From assembly GCA_014360495.1 (NCBI GenBank), contig JACIXR010000009.1, positions 1 through 64,000 of the forward strand: 64,000 bases of DNA, in the 5' to 3' direction. Both the position numbers and the translations under genes were made by a program. Source of the DNA: a bacterium (lineage in GTDB: Bacteria > Armatimonadota > JACIXR01). Under the pieces are notes generated by a model. The model had not been told where the DNA came from. It saw only the letters and a list, made by a program, of their open reading frames with translations, and did not search any database. Positions 52,621 to 62,700 of this stretch are shown piece after piece. Each line of letters starts with the position of its first letter. The stretch's first letter is position 1.

Positions 52621-53833
52621 CGCCCTTGCTCTCGTTTATGATTTTCTCTCCTCCTCTTAGGCGGTTTGCGAAGATAATCGCTGTTTCCACCTTCTCGCCT
52701 AGATAAATCTGATTTTTACCACCATCCATAAAATCGCAGGCAATTATCGTGATATTTCCGCTGAGAGCCTTGATAGCTGGGGCGTTTTTATCCTGTTGCG
52801 CCCAGCCTATGAAGTGGCAGGAGTTGAAGGTGACCTGACCCTTGCCCTCTACTATCGCGTGGTTATCGGTTGTCTCTATTCCCCAGAACCCACAGTTGGT
52901 GAACTTCACAGGACCGGTATTTGTTGGCTTTATAATCACTCCCGCCATAAATTGACCGTTGAGGAAAGAGATTCCCGCGTGGGCTTGGCAATCCTCCACC
53001 AAAACCGCGGTCGGTCCTATATCGGAGCCACATTGGGTCAAAACTACATTGGGGGCGCCGTCCTTTGTGTGGATGAAGTGGAAACCGACTTTGAAGGAGA
53101 TGGCGAAGCAATTTACCATATATTCCCAATCCGTTCTTCCGATGATGAAAGCCTCCCCGTTTTCCCTTGAGAACTTGTTCAATCTTCCCGTGGCGAAGGG
53201 CCAGAAATGAACATCCTCCACCCTGCCGATATCAAAGCACTTATCTATGAAGAGACCCTTTAGGAAAGCCTGACCATAAAGACCCTTTATGTAATGCCTT
53301 CCGCAGGGGAAGGTGCCGAAATCAACTGCTTGATAGGAGTTAACGAGGAGGACATCCACTATTGAACAGTTGTCGCCTCGCCCCTGAATCGTCCAAGGGA
53401 AGGGGATGGGGTTTTCCCCATCCTGCTCAGGATAGTAAATTACCAAACCCTTGATGGTAGAATTTCTCTGGAGAGTTATGAAAGGCGTTCCCTCGGTGCT
53501 ACCCTTCCCCTCAACGGCGAGGAGGGTTGAGCCGAAGCCCAAAGAGGTGGTTGGTGGTGCTTTCGCAACCCCTTCAAGGGTAACATTGGGAGGGATGACG
53601 AGATGGGATTTTATTAAGTAATCTCCTGGGGGAACGAAAACGATTCCTCCCTTTTTACCTGCTTCATCCAAAGCCTTTTGGAAAGCCTGAGTATCGTCGG
53701 TTTTCCCATCTCCTTTAGCTCCGAAATCACGCACATTTAATTTTCCATTACCGTTCATAGATTTCACCTCCTGTGAGAAACAAAGGCTCGCTAAAGAAAG
53801 GAAGACGAGAAACAGTAGAAGTTTATTCATCAT
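52589..53833 (-). CDS. Secreted pectate-lyase-superfamily right-handed beta-helix
   Basis: 414 residues from ATG 53833, the first methionine free of the upstream gene; the second ATG follows at once. Signal peptide MMNKLLLFLVFLSLASLCFS. The Pectate_lyase_3 lead LNVRDFGAKGDGKTDDTQAF and short beta-turn repeats (GGIVFVPPGDYLI, ITIIACDFMDGGKNQIYLG) mark a parallel beta-helix. Such folds act as polyuronate lyases, hydrolases or isomerases; activity unknown. No independent ribosome-binding site, so translation is probably coupled to the UroD-like gene. Confidence 0.82.
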   Translation of the reverse strand: MMNKLLLFLVFLSLASLCFSQEVKSMNGNGKLNVRDFGAKGDGKTDDTQAFQKALDEAGKKGGIVFVPPGDYLIKSHLVIPPNVTLEGVAKAPPTTSLGFGSTLLAVEGKGSTEGTPFITLQRNSTIKGLVIYYPEQDGENPIPFPWTIQGRGDNCSIVDVLLVNSYQAVDFGTFPCGRHYIKGLYGQAFLKGLFIDKCFDIGRVEDVHFWPFATGRLNKFSRENGEAFIIGRTDWEYMVNCFAISFKVGFHFIHTKDGAPNVVLTQCGSDIGPTAVLVEDCQAHAGISFLNGQFMAGVIIKPTNTGPVKFTNCGFWGIETTDNHAIVEGKGQVTFNSCHFIGWAQQDKNAPAIKALSGNITIIACDFMDGGKNQIYLGEKVETAIIFANRLRGGEKIINESKGDVQIGFNTKN

Positions 53834-53834
53834 C

Positions 53835-54896
53835 TTATGAATATTGCCCATATTTCCGAACAAGCTCCATAACTCTCTTATACTGTTCAAAAGAGACATT
53901 GTTCGGCACGGAATGGTCGGAATGGTAGATGTATCCTCCTCCTACCTTCGCCACTTCAAATTTCCGCCTAATCTCCTCCTCTATCACCCTTGGGTCATCA
54001 GCCGCCATTGCCCTCACATCTATACCGCCCATAAATGCTATCCTATCCCCGTATTTCTTCTTCAATTCTATTAAATCCATTCCCGCTTTGACCTCCAAAG
54101 GTTGAAGGCAGTCAATCCCTTCTTCAATGAAAAACTCTATCAAAGGAGCGACATTTCCACAGGAATGAAGTAAAACTGGCATATTTCTCTTGTGGAAGAA
54201 ATCACAGAGCTCCTTAAATACTGGATGAAGCTGTTCCTTGAAATGGCGAGGTGAGAAGAGAGGACCATTGCGATATCCGAGGTCACAGAAAAGAAAAGCT
54301 CCATCAAACACATAACCCTTATTCATCATTATCTCGCACATATCCATCGCCAACTTGGCATCAGTCCAATACATATCTATAACCCATTCGGGGTCATCTA
54401 TTATAAGCATCAATAGCTGAGGGGAATAGATGTAAGATTGGAGTTTATCGTAACCTACCGCCGCATTGTAGGTTATAAATCTTCCCTTTTCCCTGTGATA
54501 TTTATAACCAGCTTCCAATCCATTCCAATCGACCCTATCCTCAGAAGGAACGAGCCTCTCCTTTATCCTAAGCCAATCCTCCTTCGTCTTTACCGCCCAA
54601 TCTATTATCTCCGGCGTTGAAGTATAATCACGCCAATTCTTCCTCACGCTTCCAAATGAATCTCTCACTATGATATATTCATCTGTTTCCTCCAGAACCT
54701 CAACGGGCAGGCGAGGGGAAGTATCGGCCCCAAATCCTGCCATCTCATAACCGAAATAGTCTTCCACGCTTACATCAGCTGGCATTCCCTCCTTTCTCCA
54801 TCTCTCTATCGTTGCCCCCCAAGGACTATCATGGATTGGAACCCTGTCTGGCTCCTTGTGTTGAAGAGCGAGCATTATCCTTTCACGACCAGTCAT
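53835..54896 (-). CDS. UroD-family protein, copy 2
   Basis: 353 residues. TGRERIMLALQHKEPDRVP start, LHSCGN zinc-type His/Cys site near residue 240, and GYIYHSDHSVPNNVSFEQYKRV end. The family includes corrinoid-dependent methyltransferases (MtaA/CmuA) and true UroD. HemE signature residues are absent. A cytoplasmic protein among secreted glycan enzymes, it may demethylate methylated sugars or an aromatic substituent: inference only. ATG 54896 has GGAGGTG ahead; no corrinoid-binding partner is adjacent. Confidence 0.8.
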   Translation of the reverse strand: MTGRERIMLALQHKEPDRVPIHDSPWGATIERWRKEGMPADVSVEDYFGYEMAGFGADTSPRLPVEVLEETDEYIIVRDSFGSVRKNWRDYTSTPEIIDWAVKTKEDWLRIKERLVPSEDRVDWNGLEAGYKYHREKGRFITYNAAVGYDKLQSYIYSPQLLMLIIDDPEWVIDMYWTDAKLAMDMCEIMMNKGYVFDGAFLFCDLGYRNGPLFSPRHFKEQLHPVFKELCDFFHKRNMPVLLHSCGNVAPLIEFFIEEGIDCLQPLEVKAGMDLIELKKKYGDRIAFMGGIDVRAMAADDPRVIEEEIRRKFEVAKVGGGYIYHSDHSVPNNVSFEQYKRVMELVRKYGQYS

Positions 54897-54976
54897 AAAT
54901 AAGCACCTCCAATTTTTAGAAATTTTTGTTTTTAAAATTTAAAGAAATCCCCTATAAAGTGCAATAGATAAATTTT

Positions 54977-57700
54977 TCAATGTAAGCGTTCCAACTTCCC
55001 CTCTCTATAAAGCCAAAGGCTTTTCCCTTCCTTCAGAAATGATATACCTCCAGGATATTCTTTTCCCTCCACTTTCAGAACTATCCCTGCCTCAATGTTT
55101 CTTCCCTTCGCGTAGAATCCATAGGGGGCAATGACGAGCTCGGGAGAAAGGGGATAGGGTTCGGGGTCGGTATTGGCGATTATCTCTATTTTGGGAAATT
55201 TCACCTTCATAACCCCGCAGCCATTTCTGCTACTTGCGGGGCGAAGAATCTCAAAGCCTTTCAAAGGTTCAGCGAAGTAGAGTGAGGCGACTTTCTTTTG
55301 CAACAGGCTTAGCCAATGTAGCCAATTGAACCTACTCTCGTCGTCCAAGCCAGAAGGCCATATCGCGTAGCTCAACCCATAACCCAGAAGAAGTGTCCAG
55401 GTCAGTGTCTCGTTGTTGGTGACGAACTGTCCCAAATCGTGATGATAAAAGCCGACTTTATCATGGGCGAGGAAGATAGCTAAGGGATAGAAATGCCAGG
55501 CATCGGGAGGGTATCGCTCGCGATAAAGGGTAACCCAAGCGGGACGCCACCATTCGTTTGGGAGTAGGAACCATGTTATCCCGCAAAATAGGGTTTCCTC
55601 GTTCATCACGCCATCCCAACCTCCTTCAGTCGCCAGGGGCACTATCTTACTTGTTTCCTTTATTATGTTTTTCCAGCCTTGGGTGTAAGCATAGGGGGTT
55701 GGTGAGGCGGGGTTGATGTCGTATATCCAGTTCCTTGCCCCGATTTGGTCTTGGAACAATATATCGCTGGGGTATTCCTTGGTGAACTGTTCCCTAATCC
55801 TTCTCTCCGCCTCCCTAACGGCGGGATGCCAGGGACAGATAGCCCATCCCCAATTGTTTCCGTAGACCTCCTTGATTTTCTCACCCTTCAAATCCCTTGC
55901 CAAGGGGGCATCGCCTTCTCTCAAGAAAGTGGGACCCTTGGGGTCATCGCACCACCACGTTGGATTGGTATACGGCATAACCAAATGACCTAGCTTATGG
56001 AGGGTATCGTAGAACTTGCGGAATTCCTCAGGTGAGCCCTTGCGAGGATTGGGAGGAAGGTGGTCGGGATATTGTTTGTCAAATCCACCGTGAAGATAAT
56101 CTGCGAAGTGGACGAGGGAGGGGACGGGAAGTTTCACCGCTTTTTCTATCTGTTCCAGAAACGTTCCTCCCTCATATTTAACCAAGACGCTATTTTTCAG
56201 TTTCTCGAAAAGGGCAGGTGATAATTTTTCCTTTAATTTCTTCTTCAAACCATTGATTTTGCCGTACTCCTCCAAGGCAGATAATAAAGGGACGCCGATG
56301 CTCAGCTTTACTGAAGGGGACTTCCAAAGGTCTCCAGCCTTCACATAGGTTCTCCATTCCCTACGCAAGAAGCAATTCTCGTCCTCCCTGCCCACATCCA
56401 TGCTCACGGGAACGAAGATTTTCTGGTCTTGAATTCCATAGATTGCGATTGAACCATCGGGAGTTTCCAGATAGAGGAAATCGGAGAAGGCGGGTGGATA
56501 CTCGGTATGCCAAAAGCCTCCTATCTGGGGAACGAGCTCAGAATAGAAAGAATAACCGCCAGTTTCCCACCAAATTCCTCCCTTTTCCAGATATGCCCTT
56601 ATCAAACTCAATATCTCCCTCCATGCCCCCTTCTCACCGGTGGGAATGAATTCACCATAGGGATTGAGTATAAGAGGATATTCTTCGGGTTTACTTAAAG
56701 CATCTTTCAATTCGTCAATCGTAGATATTTTCTTCAGTTGGAAAGAGGGAAGGAGGGCTGGGAGCTTATTCTCCCATTGAGGAACGAGGATTTCGCTGAA
56801 TGCACCGCCCAACGGTCCCCCAGAGATGTCCAAGATAGCAATTGCCTTTGCTTTTGAGTTATCCTTCAAAAGATGTAAAACGGTTCTTTGGAAAAGGAGG
56901 AAGATGACATCCTCGTCTTCCCTCCTCGCCCATCCGCCGATTCGGAAAAGCAAACCAGCGCCGATTTTATATCCCGCAAGGAGAGCGCCGTTGGGGGAAT
57001 CAACGAGCTTTATTATCTCTTTTTTCCCTTCGGGCGGTCTATTGACAATCATAGTATGACCCTTTATCTTTTCTTCTACATCCTCGCCCAACCATTCCTT
57101 CCCTAAATCAGTCAAACTTATGGGGACAGGGCTATCATGAACGGGACGCATCATGCATCCCTCACCTACAAGCGTTCGCAATCCCTCATCCCCGATTAGC
57201 TGGGGCGCAAGTCCCATCTCACCTGTGAAGAACTTCTCATTGAAAACCAAGCCAAGCCCCTCGGGAATATAAACATCTATCTTATCGGGTGGCGGGAAAT
57301 TGAGGATAGGCGAGCGGAGGGTAAGGATGGTTTTGTTTTTTGGATGAAGAGAAAAAGATATAATGATGCCTTTCCCTTCTCCCTTGACCTCTGCCTCAAC
57401 ATCGGCATCGGGATGCTTGTAGGAGAGTGTGATAGAATTGTTTTTCTCTTGCCACAATATATCCTTGGGGTCAACATCAACTGATGAAAGCGTTGTTCCG
57501 TCAAGGAATTCTATTTGCCAAAGGGGGGTGTTTTCCCTTAGTGGAAGGATTTCCTTTTTTGTTTTCCTATTTAGGAGCGAAATAAAGGAGCCATTGTGGG
57601 AGAGAGAAAGGATGTAGGTCTCACCGTGAAGCGGGGTTGTTGCTCCTCCAGAGGTGAGGGAGAAGAGAATTGCCGAGCTTATGAAAATAATCTTCCACAT
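54977..57700 (-). CDS. Secreted DUF6259-type barrel protein
   Basis: 907 residues from ATG 57700; an upstream in-frame GTG (57715) sits too near the Shine-Dalgarno. Signal peptide MWKIIFISSAILFSLTSGG. A beta-sandwich N-terminal half (about 20-500) is followed by a barrel with LPVPSLVHFADYLHGGFDKQ, HLVMPYTNPTWW, ILFQDQIGARNW and LATEGGWDGVMNEETLFC, typical of DUF6259, related in fold to clan GH-D glycosidases. Probable glycoside hydrolase; catalytic acids likely among D and E of these strands. First gene of the operon down to 47318. Confidence 0.7.
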   Translation of the reverse strand: MWKIIFISSAILFSLTSGGATTPLHGETYILSLSHNGSFISLLNRKTKKEILPLRENTPLWQIEFLDGTTLSSVDVDPKDILWQEKNNSITLSYKHPDADVEAEVKGEGKGIIISFSLHPKNKTILTLRSPILNFPPPDKIDVYIPEGLGLVFNEKFFTGEMGLAPQLIGDEGLRTLVGEGCMMRPVHDSPVPISLTDLGKEWLGEDVEEKIKGHTMIVNRPPEGKKEIIKLVDSPNGALLAGYKIGAGLLFRIGGWARREDEDVIFLLFQRTVLHLLKDNSKAKAIAILDISGGPLGGAFSEILVPQWENKLPALLPSFQLKKISTIDELKDALSKPEEYPLILNPYGEFIPTGEKGAWREILSLIRAYLEKGGIWWETGGYSFYSELVPQIGGFWHTEYPPAFSDFLYLETPDGSIAIYGIQDQKIFVPVSMDVGREDENCFLRREWRTYVKAGDLWKSPSVKLSIGVPLLSALEEYGKINGLKKKLKEKLSPALFEKLKNSVLVKYEGGTFLEQIEKAVKLPVPSLVHFADYLHGGFDKQYPDHLPPNPRKGSPEEFRKFYDTLHKLGHLVMPYTNPTWWCDDPKGPTFLREGDAPLARDLKGEKIKEVYGNNWGWAICPWHPAVREAERRIREQFTKEYPSDILFQDQIGARNWIYDINPASPTPYAYTQGWKNIIKETSKIVPLATEGGWDGVMNEETLFCGITWFLLPNEWWRPAWVTLYRERYPPDAWHFYPLAIFLAHDKVGFYHHDLGQFVTNNETLTWTLLLGYGLSYAIWPSGLDDESRFNWLHWLSLLQKKVASLYFAEPLKGFEILRPASSRNGCGVMKVKFPKIEIIANTDPEPYPLSPELVIAPYGFYAKGRNIEAGIVLKVEGKEYPGGISFLKEGKSLWLYREGKLERLH

Positions 57701-58358
57701 TGTAAGATTAAACACCTCTTTCTTGAATAAATTACCCGAAGCGTAGAATAGACCTCCTCATCACGGCGAATAGGATGCTCTCCATTAAGCCAAGCTTTGA
57801 GGGAGGTATCCAAACCATTGAGCATTCCCTCCAAGCGGGGTCCAGGGCGTTTACCCCTTTTAGGGCAAGCCGTCTTCTTTTCGTCCCTGATTTCATTTTC
57901 ACATCTATTATTTTAATGGAAAGGGGTAAATTTGTATATTAGTTGTATGATTCCATAACATTTGAGACTCCTTAGGAGATTTCCCTAGCGCTCCTGCTTG
58001 ATAATCTCGGGAAACCGTAAGAGAAGCCAAATCTTGAGACAATATCTATACCGCAAATGAGGAAAATCTTTACGCTATTGAGGAAAATCGCGATGAAGTC
58101 AATCTGGACTAAATTCCGGGGCATTTGGGGTAAAAATTGCCACTTTTCAGCCTTTTCTCTCCTATTTCTGGGTTTTTAGGTCTTCTTGAGAGAGGTCGGA
58201 GCGCTGCAGGGTTATAACCTGAGTCTATGTATATCTACCTCCATCTGTAGACTGTGTTTCTTGAAACGCCAAAGCTTTCTTTGCCGCTTTTACTCCCTTT
58301 ATCTATTAGTATTTTCCCGCCAATTAACTACTGTGAGACGAAGGTCAATAAGGGCTTA
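57701..58358. other. Intergenic region with second insertion-sequence remnant
   Basis: 658 bases. The element at 57955-58320 is described separately. The rest holds only a short minus-strand frame of 54 codons (57732-57896) without ribosome-binding site, which I do not accept as a gene. Confidence 0.6.
57955..58320 (-). mobile_element. Degenerate transposase helix-turn-helix remnant, copy 2
   Basis: Begins ATAACATTTGAGACTCCTTA, as the copy at 46981. About 300 bases on, the minus strand encodes GKESFGVSRNTVYRWR followed by a stop, a typical DNA-binding helix-turn-helix of IS transposases. The 200 bases between the two blocks are not shared with copy 1. Confidence 0.55.
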
Positions 58359-58985
58359 TTATCTTAACCAAGCAGTTCCGCTGGCGAAGAAGTAAGCTCC
58401 GATGAAGATGAGGACAATTCCTCCCACTTGAGTGATGATTCTCTCATATCTCTCCAGCTTCTTCTTTCCACCAACAGTGATGGCTCCAACGAATAGATAC
58501 CAAACGAAGTCCGCCAAGATATGTCCTATGAAGAACGCAGCTACTCCCAGGATTCCTTTTTTTACCCCCATCAAGAGAAAGTTCAGCCCAATCGCAAACC
58601 ACCAGAGATACCAGTATGGATTGGACAAGGTGGCTATTCCGCCCAAAATGAAGGAGTTTCCCGTCTTTTCGTTTCCCTCTCTTTCTGTTTCCTCGCCCCT
58701 CCACATCCCATAGCCAAGATAACCGAGCGCTATCCCGCCTATTATTCCTATCACTGAGACAATCAAATTGTTTTGAGATATCATCTTCGCAGTGAAAAGA
58801 AGTATCGTTAGCATAATTAGCTCCAAAACCCCATGAGCTGCAACCACTATGAAGGGTGTTTTTATCCCCTCCCTGAGGGATTTAGTGATTGTGACGACAA
58901 GAAGGGGACCGGGGCTAGCTGCCCCAACGAAGGCAACAGTGAAGGAGAGGATGAAGATGGTGTAAAGGGAAGGGGTGTTGCTCAT
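58359..58985 (-). CDS. LysE/RhtB-family amino-acid exporter
   Basis: 208 residues with six membrane helices. The family lead AASPGPLLVVTITKSLREG (first loop, after helix 1) and LSNPYWYLWWFAIG (mid-protein) are characteristic. It exports amino acids or related metabolites across the inner membrane by proton exchange; substrate unknown. ATGA overlap with ymdB makes it the last gene of dnaE-ymdB-lysE. Confidence 0.9.
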   Translation of the reverse strand: MSNTPSLYTIFILSFTVAFVGAASPGPLLVVTITKSLREGIKTPFIVVAAHGVLELIMLTILLFTAKMISQNNLIVSVIGIIGGIALGYLGYGMWRGEETEREGNEKTGNSFILGGIATLSNPYWYLWWFAIGLNFLLMGVKKGILGVAAFFIGHILADFVWYLFVGAITVGGKKKLERYERIITQVGGIVLIFIGAYFFASGTAWLR

Positions 58986-59770
58986 TGGGAGATTATTACT
59001 TTGTCCCTCCTTACGGAAAGCGCTTTACCGGTTTGGGGGTCTATTTCCAAATAAAGAGAGCAGACCATTGCTGGTCCTTCAGCTACCTCGAATTTCCTCG
59101 GCGTCGTATAAAGAAATCGCTCAAGTACCTGTTCCTTCTTAACTCCTATTATTGAATCAATCGGTCCCGTCATCCCGATATCAGTGATGAAAGCGGTGCC
59201 GTTGGGGAGTATTCGCTCATCGGCTGTGGGAATGTGGGTATGAGTTCCTATGACAGCTGAGACCTTGCCATCCAGGAAAACCCCTAATGCTCCCTTCTCC
59301 GAAGTCGCTTCAGCGTGGAAATCCACTATTATTATCGGCGTCTCTTTTCTCATTTCCTCTATAATCCTTTCCCCCACCTCAAAGGGGGAATCAATAGGTT
59401 CCATAAATATCCTCCCCATTAAATTTATAACACCTATCTTATATCCCCCTTTAGTGGTGAAGATGCCCGCCCCCCTTCCCGCTACCCCTTTAGGATAATT
59501 TGCGGGTCTAAGGATGCGGGGGTCGCTTTCTATTATCTCGATTCCTTCCTTCTTGCTCCAGGCGTGATTGCCGAGCGTAAGGCAATCTATCCCCATTGAG
59601 AAGAGTTCTTCAGCGACATTCCTCGTTAAGCCAAAGCCGCCAGCTGCATTCTCAGCGTTGACAAGCATAAAATCCACATCTTCCTTCATCTGGTTGATAT
59701 AAGCCTTCAATGCCTTCCTTCCACTCCTCCCCACCACCTCCCCTAAATGAACGATTTTTATTGCACCCAT
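58982..59770 (-). CDS. ymdB: YmdB-family metallophosphoesterase
   Basis: 262 residues. Motifs: VNAENAAGGFG, TLGNHAWSKKE, VDFHAEATSEK and GTHTHIPTAD, clear for the TIGR00282/YmdB family, cyclic-nucleotide phosphodiesterases that affect biofilm and motility decisions. The usual first metal ligand (GDIVGR) is here GEVVGR (E11), a conservative acid change. Start overlaps the dnaE stop by 13 bases. Confidence 0.93.
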   Translation of the reverse strand: MGAIKIVHLGEVVGRSGRKALKAYINQMKEDVDFMLVNAENAAGGFGLTRNVAEELFSMGIDCLTLGNHAWSKKEGIEIIESDPRILRPANYPKGVAGRGAGIFTTKGGYKIGVINLMGRIFMEPIDSPFEVGERIIEEMRKETPIIIVDFHAEATSEKGALGVFLDGKVSAVIGTHTHIPTADERILPNGTAFITDIGMTGPIDSIIGVKKEQVLERFLYTTPRKFEVAEGPAMVCSLYLEIDPQTGKALSVRRDKVIISQ

Positions 59771-62700
59771 ATACTATCCTTCCCCAAAAGAGAGGAAATC
59801 TCGTCCATAAGCCTTGTTGAAGGTTTCACTTTCAACTCATCCCCAAGTGTGTAAATCTCTTCTCCGTTATTTGTGCGAATGTGAACGATGACCTTCGTAT
59901 TCCCCTTATGGTATAAAATAAGATTTCTCAATAACTGAAGGTTTGTGTCATTTAGGTGTTTTTTCTCAATCCTTATGTGGAAAGTAGCGTCGGGTGGGAG
60001 TAGCAAGGGTTCGCCCTTGGAGGAAAGGGGGATTATCTCCTCAGCCCATACTTCGTTCTCTTCCTCATCGCCTTTCACCTCAGAGTGGACCTTCCCTCTT
60101 ATAACGAGGATTGCCTCCTTGTGGAGAAAACGAGAGAAATCTTTATATATATAGGGAAAGACCCTTACGGGGATGCTTCCATAAGTATCCTCTAATGTTA
60201 TGGTCGCCATTTTTTCTCCGTTCTTCGTATCAATGTGTTTAGCTTTCACCACTATTCCCGCCACGCAGACCTTTTCCTCAGAATGCATTTCCTCAATCTT
60301 AATTGAGGGGGTTGGACGATATTTTGCCAAAGTGTCGGCTATTTGAGCTAGGGGATGTCCGCTTAGGTATATACCTAAGAGTTCCTTTTCCATAGCAAGA
60401 ATTTTCTCTACGGGATACTCATCAACCGAGGGTAGTTCTATGCTGATTGGGGGAATCTCTTCCTCTTGAAAGAGGAGGCTTTGACTTTCGTTCTCTTCAG
60501 CTTCCAGAACTGATAATATGTTGGGAAGTCCTTCAACAAGTTGCTGACGCTTATAGCCGAGGCTATCAAAGGCACCTGCCTTAAAGAGAGCTTCCAAAAC
60601 CGGGCGAGAGAGCTTCGCCCCTTTCATTCTCATACAGAAATCTTCTATAGAGCGGAATTCACCTGCCTTCTCCCTTTCCTTTACTATCTCTGCTACCTGT
60701 CCTTTCGCTACCCCTTTTATAGCAGTCAGGGGGACTCTTATGCTATTGCCTTCAACTGAGAAATATAGTTGGCTTTTGTTGATATCTGGTGGAAGAAGCT
60801 TTATGTTAAGGGTACGACATTCCTCAGCGAAGAAGGCAAGTTTATCCCTGTTCTCCATATGGCTTGTAAGCAAGGCGGACATATATTCAAGAGGATAATG
60901 AGCCTTTAGATACGCGGTTTGGTAAGCGAGAAGAGCGTAAACAGCGGAGTGGGATTTGTTAAAGCCATAGGCAGCGAAGTGAGCCATCTGAGTATAGATT
61001 TCCTCTGCAACCTTCAAATCCACTCCGTTATTCTGCGCTCCTTTGAGGAAATCATCCCTCATCTTTTCCATTACATCAGCTTTCTTCTTGCTCATCGCCC
61101 TCATTAGCGTTTCACCTTGAGACAAGGTGAAACCGGCGAGGCGGGCGGCTATCTGCATAACCTGCTCTTGAAAGACAAGCAACCCTCTCGTCTCTTCTAG
61201 GATATCCCTAAGAGCGGGATGGAGATAGCTTCCCTTCTTTTCTTTCCTCTTAACGAATTCCTCCACCATTCCAGATCTTATTGGTCCGGGGCGATAAAGA
61301 GCGATTAAGGTTATCAAGTCTTCATACCGAGATGGCTTGGCTTGCCTCAAGAGGTTCTGCATCCCTGCGCTCTCCAATTGAAATACGCCAACAGTGTTCC
61401 CTTTTGATAGCAAATCAAATGTCTGCTCATCGTCTAATGGGATGTCCTTAAGGTCTATTTTCTCTCCTCTTAATTCCCTAACTAAGGAGATGCAATTTTC
61501 CACGACCGTCAGAGTGCGTAAGCCGAGCAAATCCATCTTCAAAAGCCCCACTTTTTCAAGGGCGTCTTTATCATATTGGGTTGTCAACCCAAATCCTTCT
61601 GTTGAGCGTTGGAGGGGAACGAGCTCCTCCAGAGGTTCTGGAGCTATGACAACACCAGCTGCATGGGTGCCAGCGTGGCGTGCTAACCCTTCAAGGGAAG
61701 TTGCTATCTTCAGAAGCTGACGCGTTTTCTCATCGTTTTCGTATAACTCCGCAAGCTCCGGGCTCTTCGCAATTGCTTCCTCAATACTCATCCCCTGAGG
61801 TATTAGCTTAGCTATTCTATCTACTTGAGAAAGAGGGACCTCTAAGGCTCTCCCCACATCCCTTACCGCTGCGCGCGCAGCCATAGTGCCAAATGTTATT
61901 ATTTGTGCCACTTTATCTTTTCCATATTTATTTATAACATACCTTATAACTTCCTCCCTTCGCACATCGCAGAAATCCAAATCTATATCGGGCATACTCA
62001 CCCTATCAGGATTGAGGAACCTCTCAAAAAGAAGCCCATATTTCAAAGGGTCCAATTGAGTGATTTCCAGGACATAGGCAACCATACTTCCTGCTGCTGA
62101 ACCCCTCCCCGGTCCAATTGGAATGCCCTTCTCCCGTGCCGCCTTCACGATGTCCCATACTATAAGAAAATAGCCAGCGTATCCCTTCTCAATTATGATT
62201 GATAGCTCATATTTAAGGCGTTCCTTCGCTTCCTTGGGACGAGTCGGGTAGCGTTTGGGAAAATTATCCCAGCAGAGTTTTTCCAGATAGGATTCCAAGG
62301 TGTAACCCTCGGGGACTGGAAAATAGGGAAGATGTGGTTTCTCCAATTCCAACTCCAGATTACATTTCGCTGCTATCTCCAGGGTGTTTTCTATAGCTCC
62401 AGGAACCTCGGGGAAGAGATTAAACATCTCCAAGGGGGTTTTGAAGTAGAATTCAGGCGTGCTAAAGCCGAGCTTTTTCGGCTTGCTGATGGTGCTTCCC
62501 GTGCCTATGCAGAGGAGGATATCGTGGATTTTCGCATCGCTCTTGCGAAGATAATGGACATCGTTCGTCGCTACTAAGGGAATGGAGAGCTTCTTCCCCA
62601 ATTCTATCAAAGCTTCCTTGACCTTTTTCTCCTCAGGTAGTCCGTGGTCTTGGAGCTCAAAATAAAAGTTCCTTTCCCCGAAAATCTCCCTCAGCTCGAG

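Noticed and set aside
57732-57896. Minus-strand frame of 54 codons upstream of the DUF6259 gene
   Set aside because: No ribosome-binding site and no recognisable sequence; not supported as a gene, nor as a known RNA.
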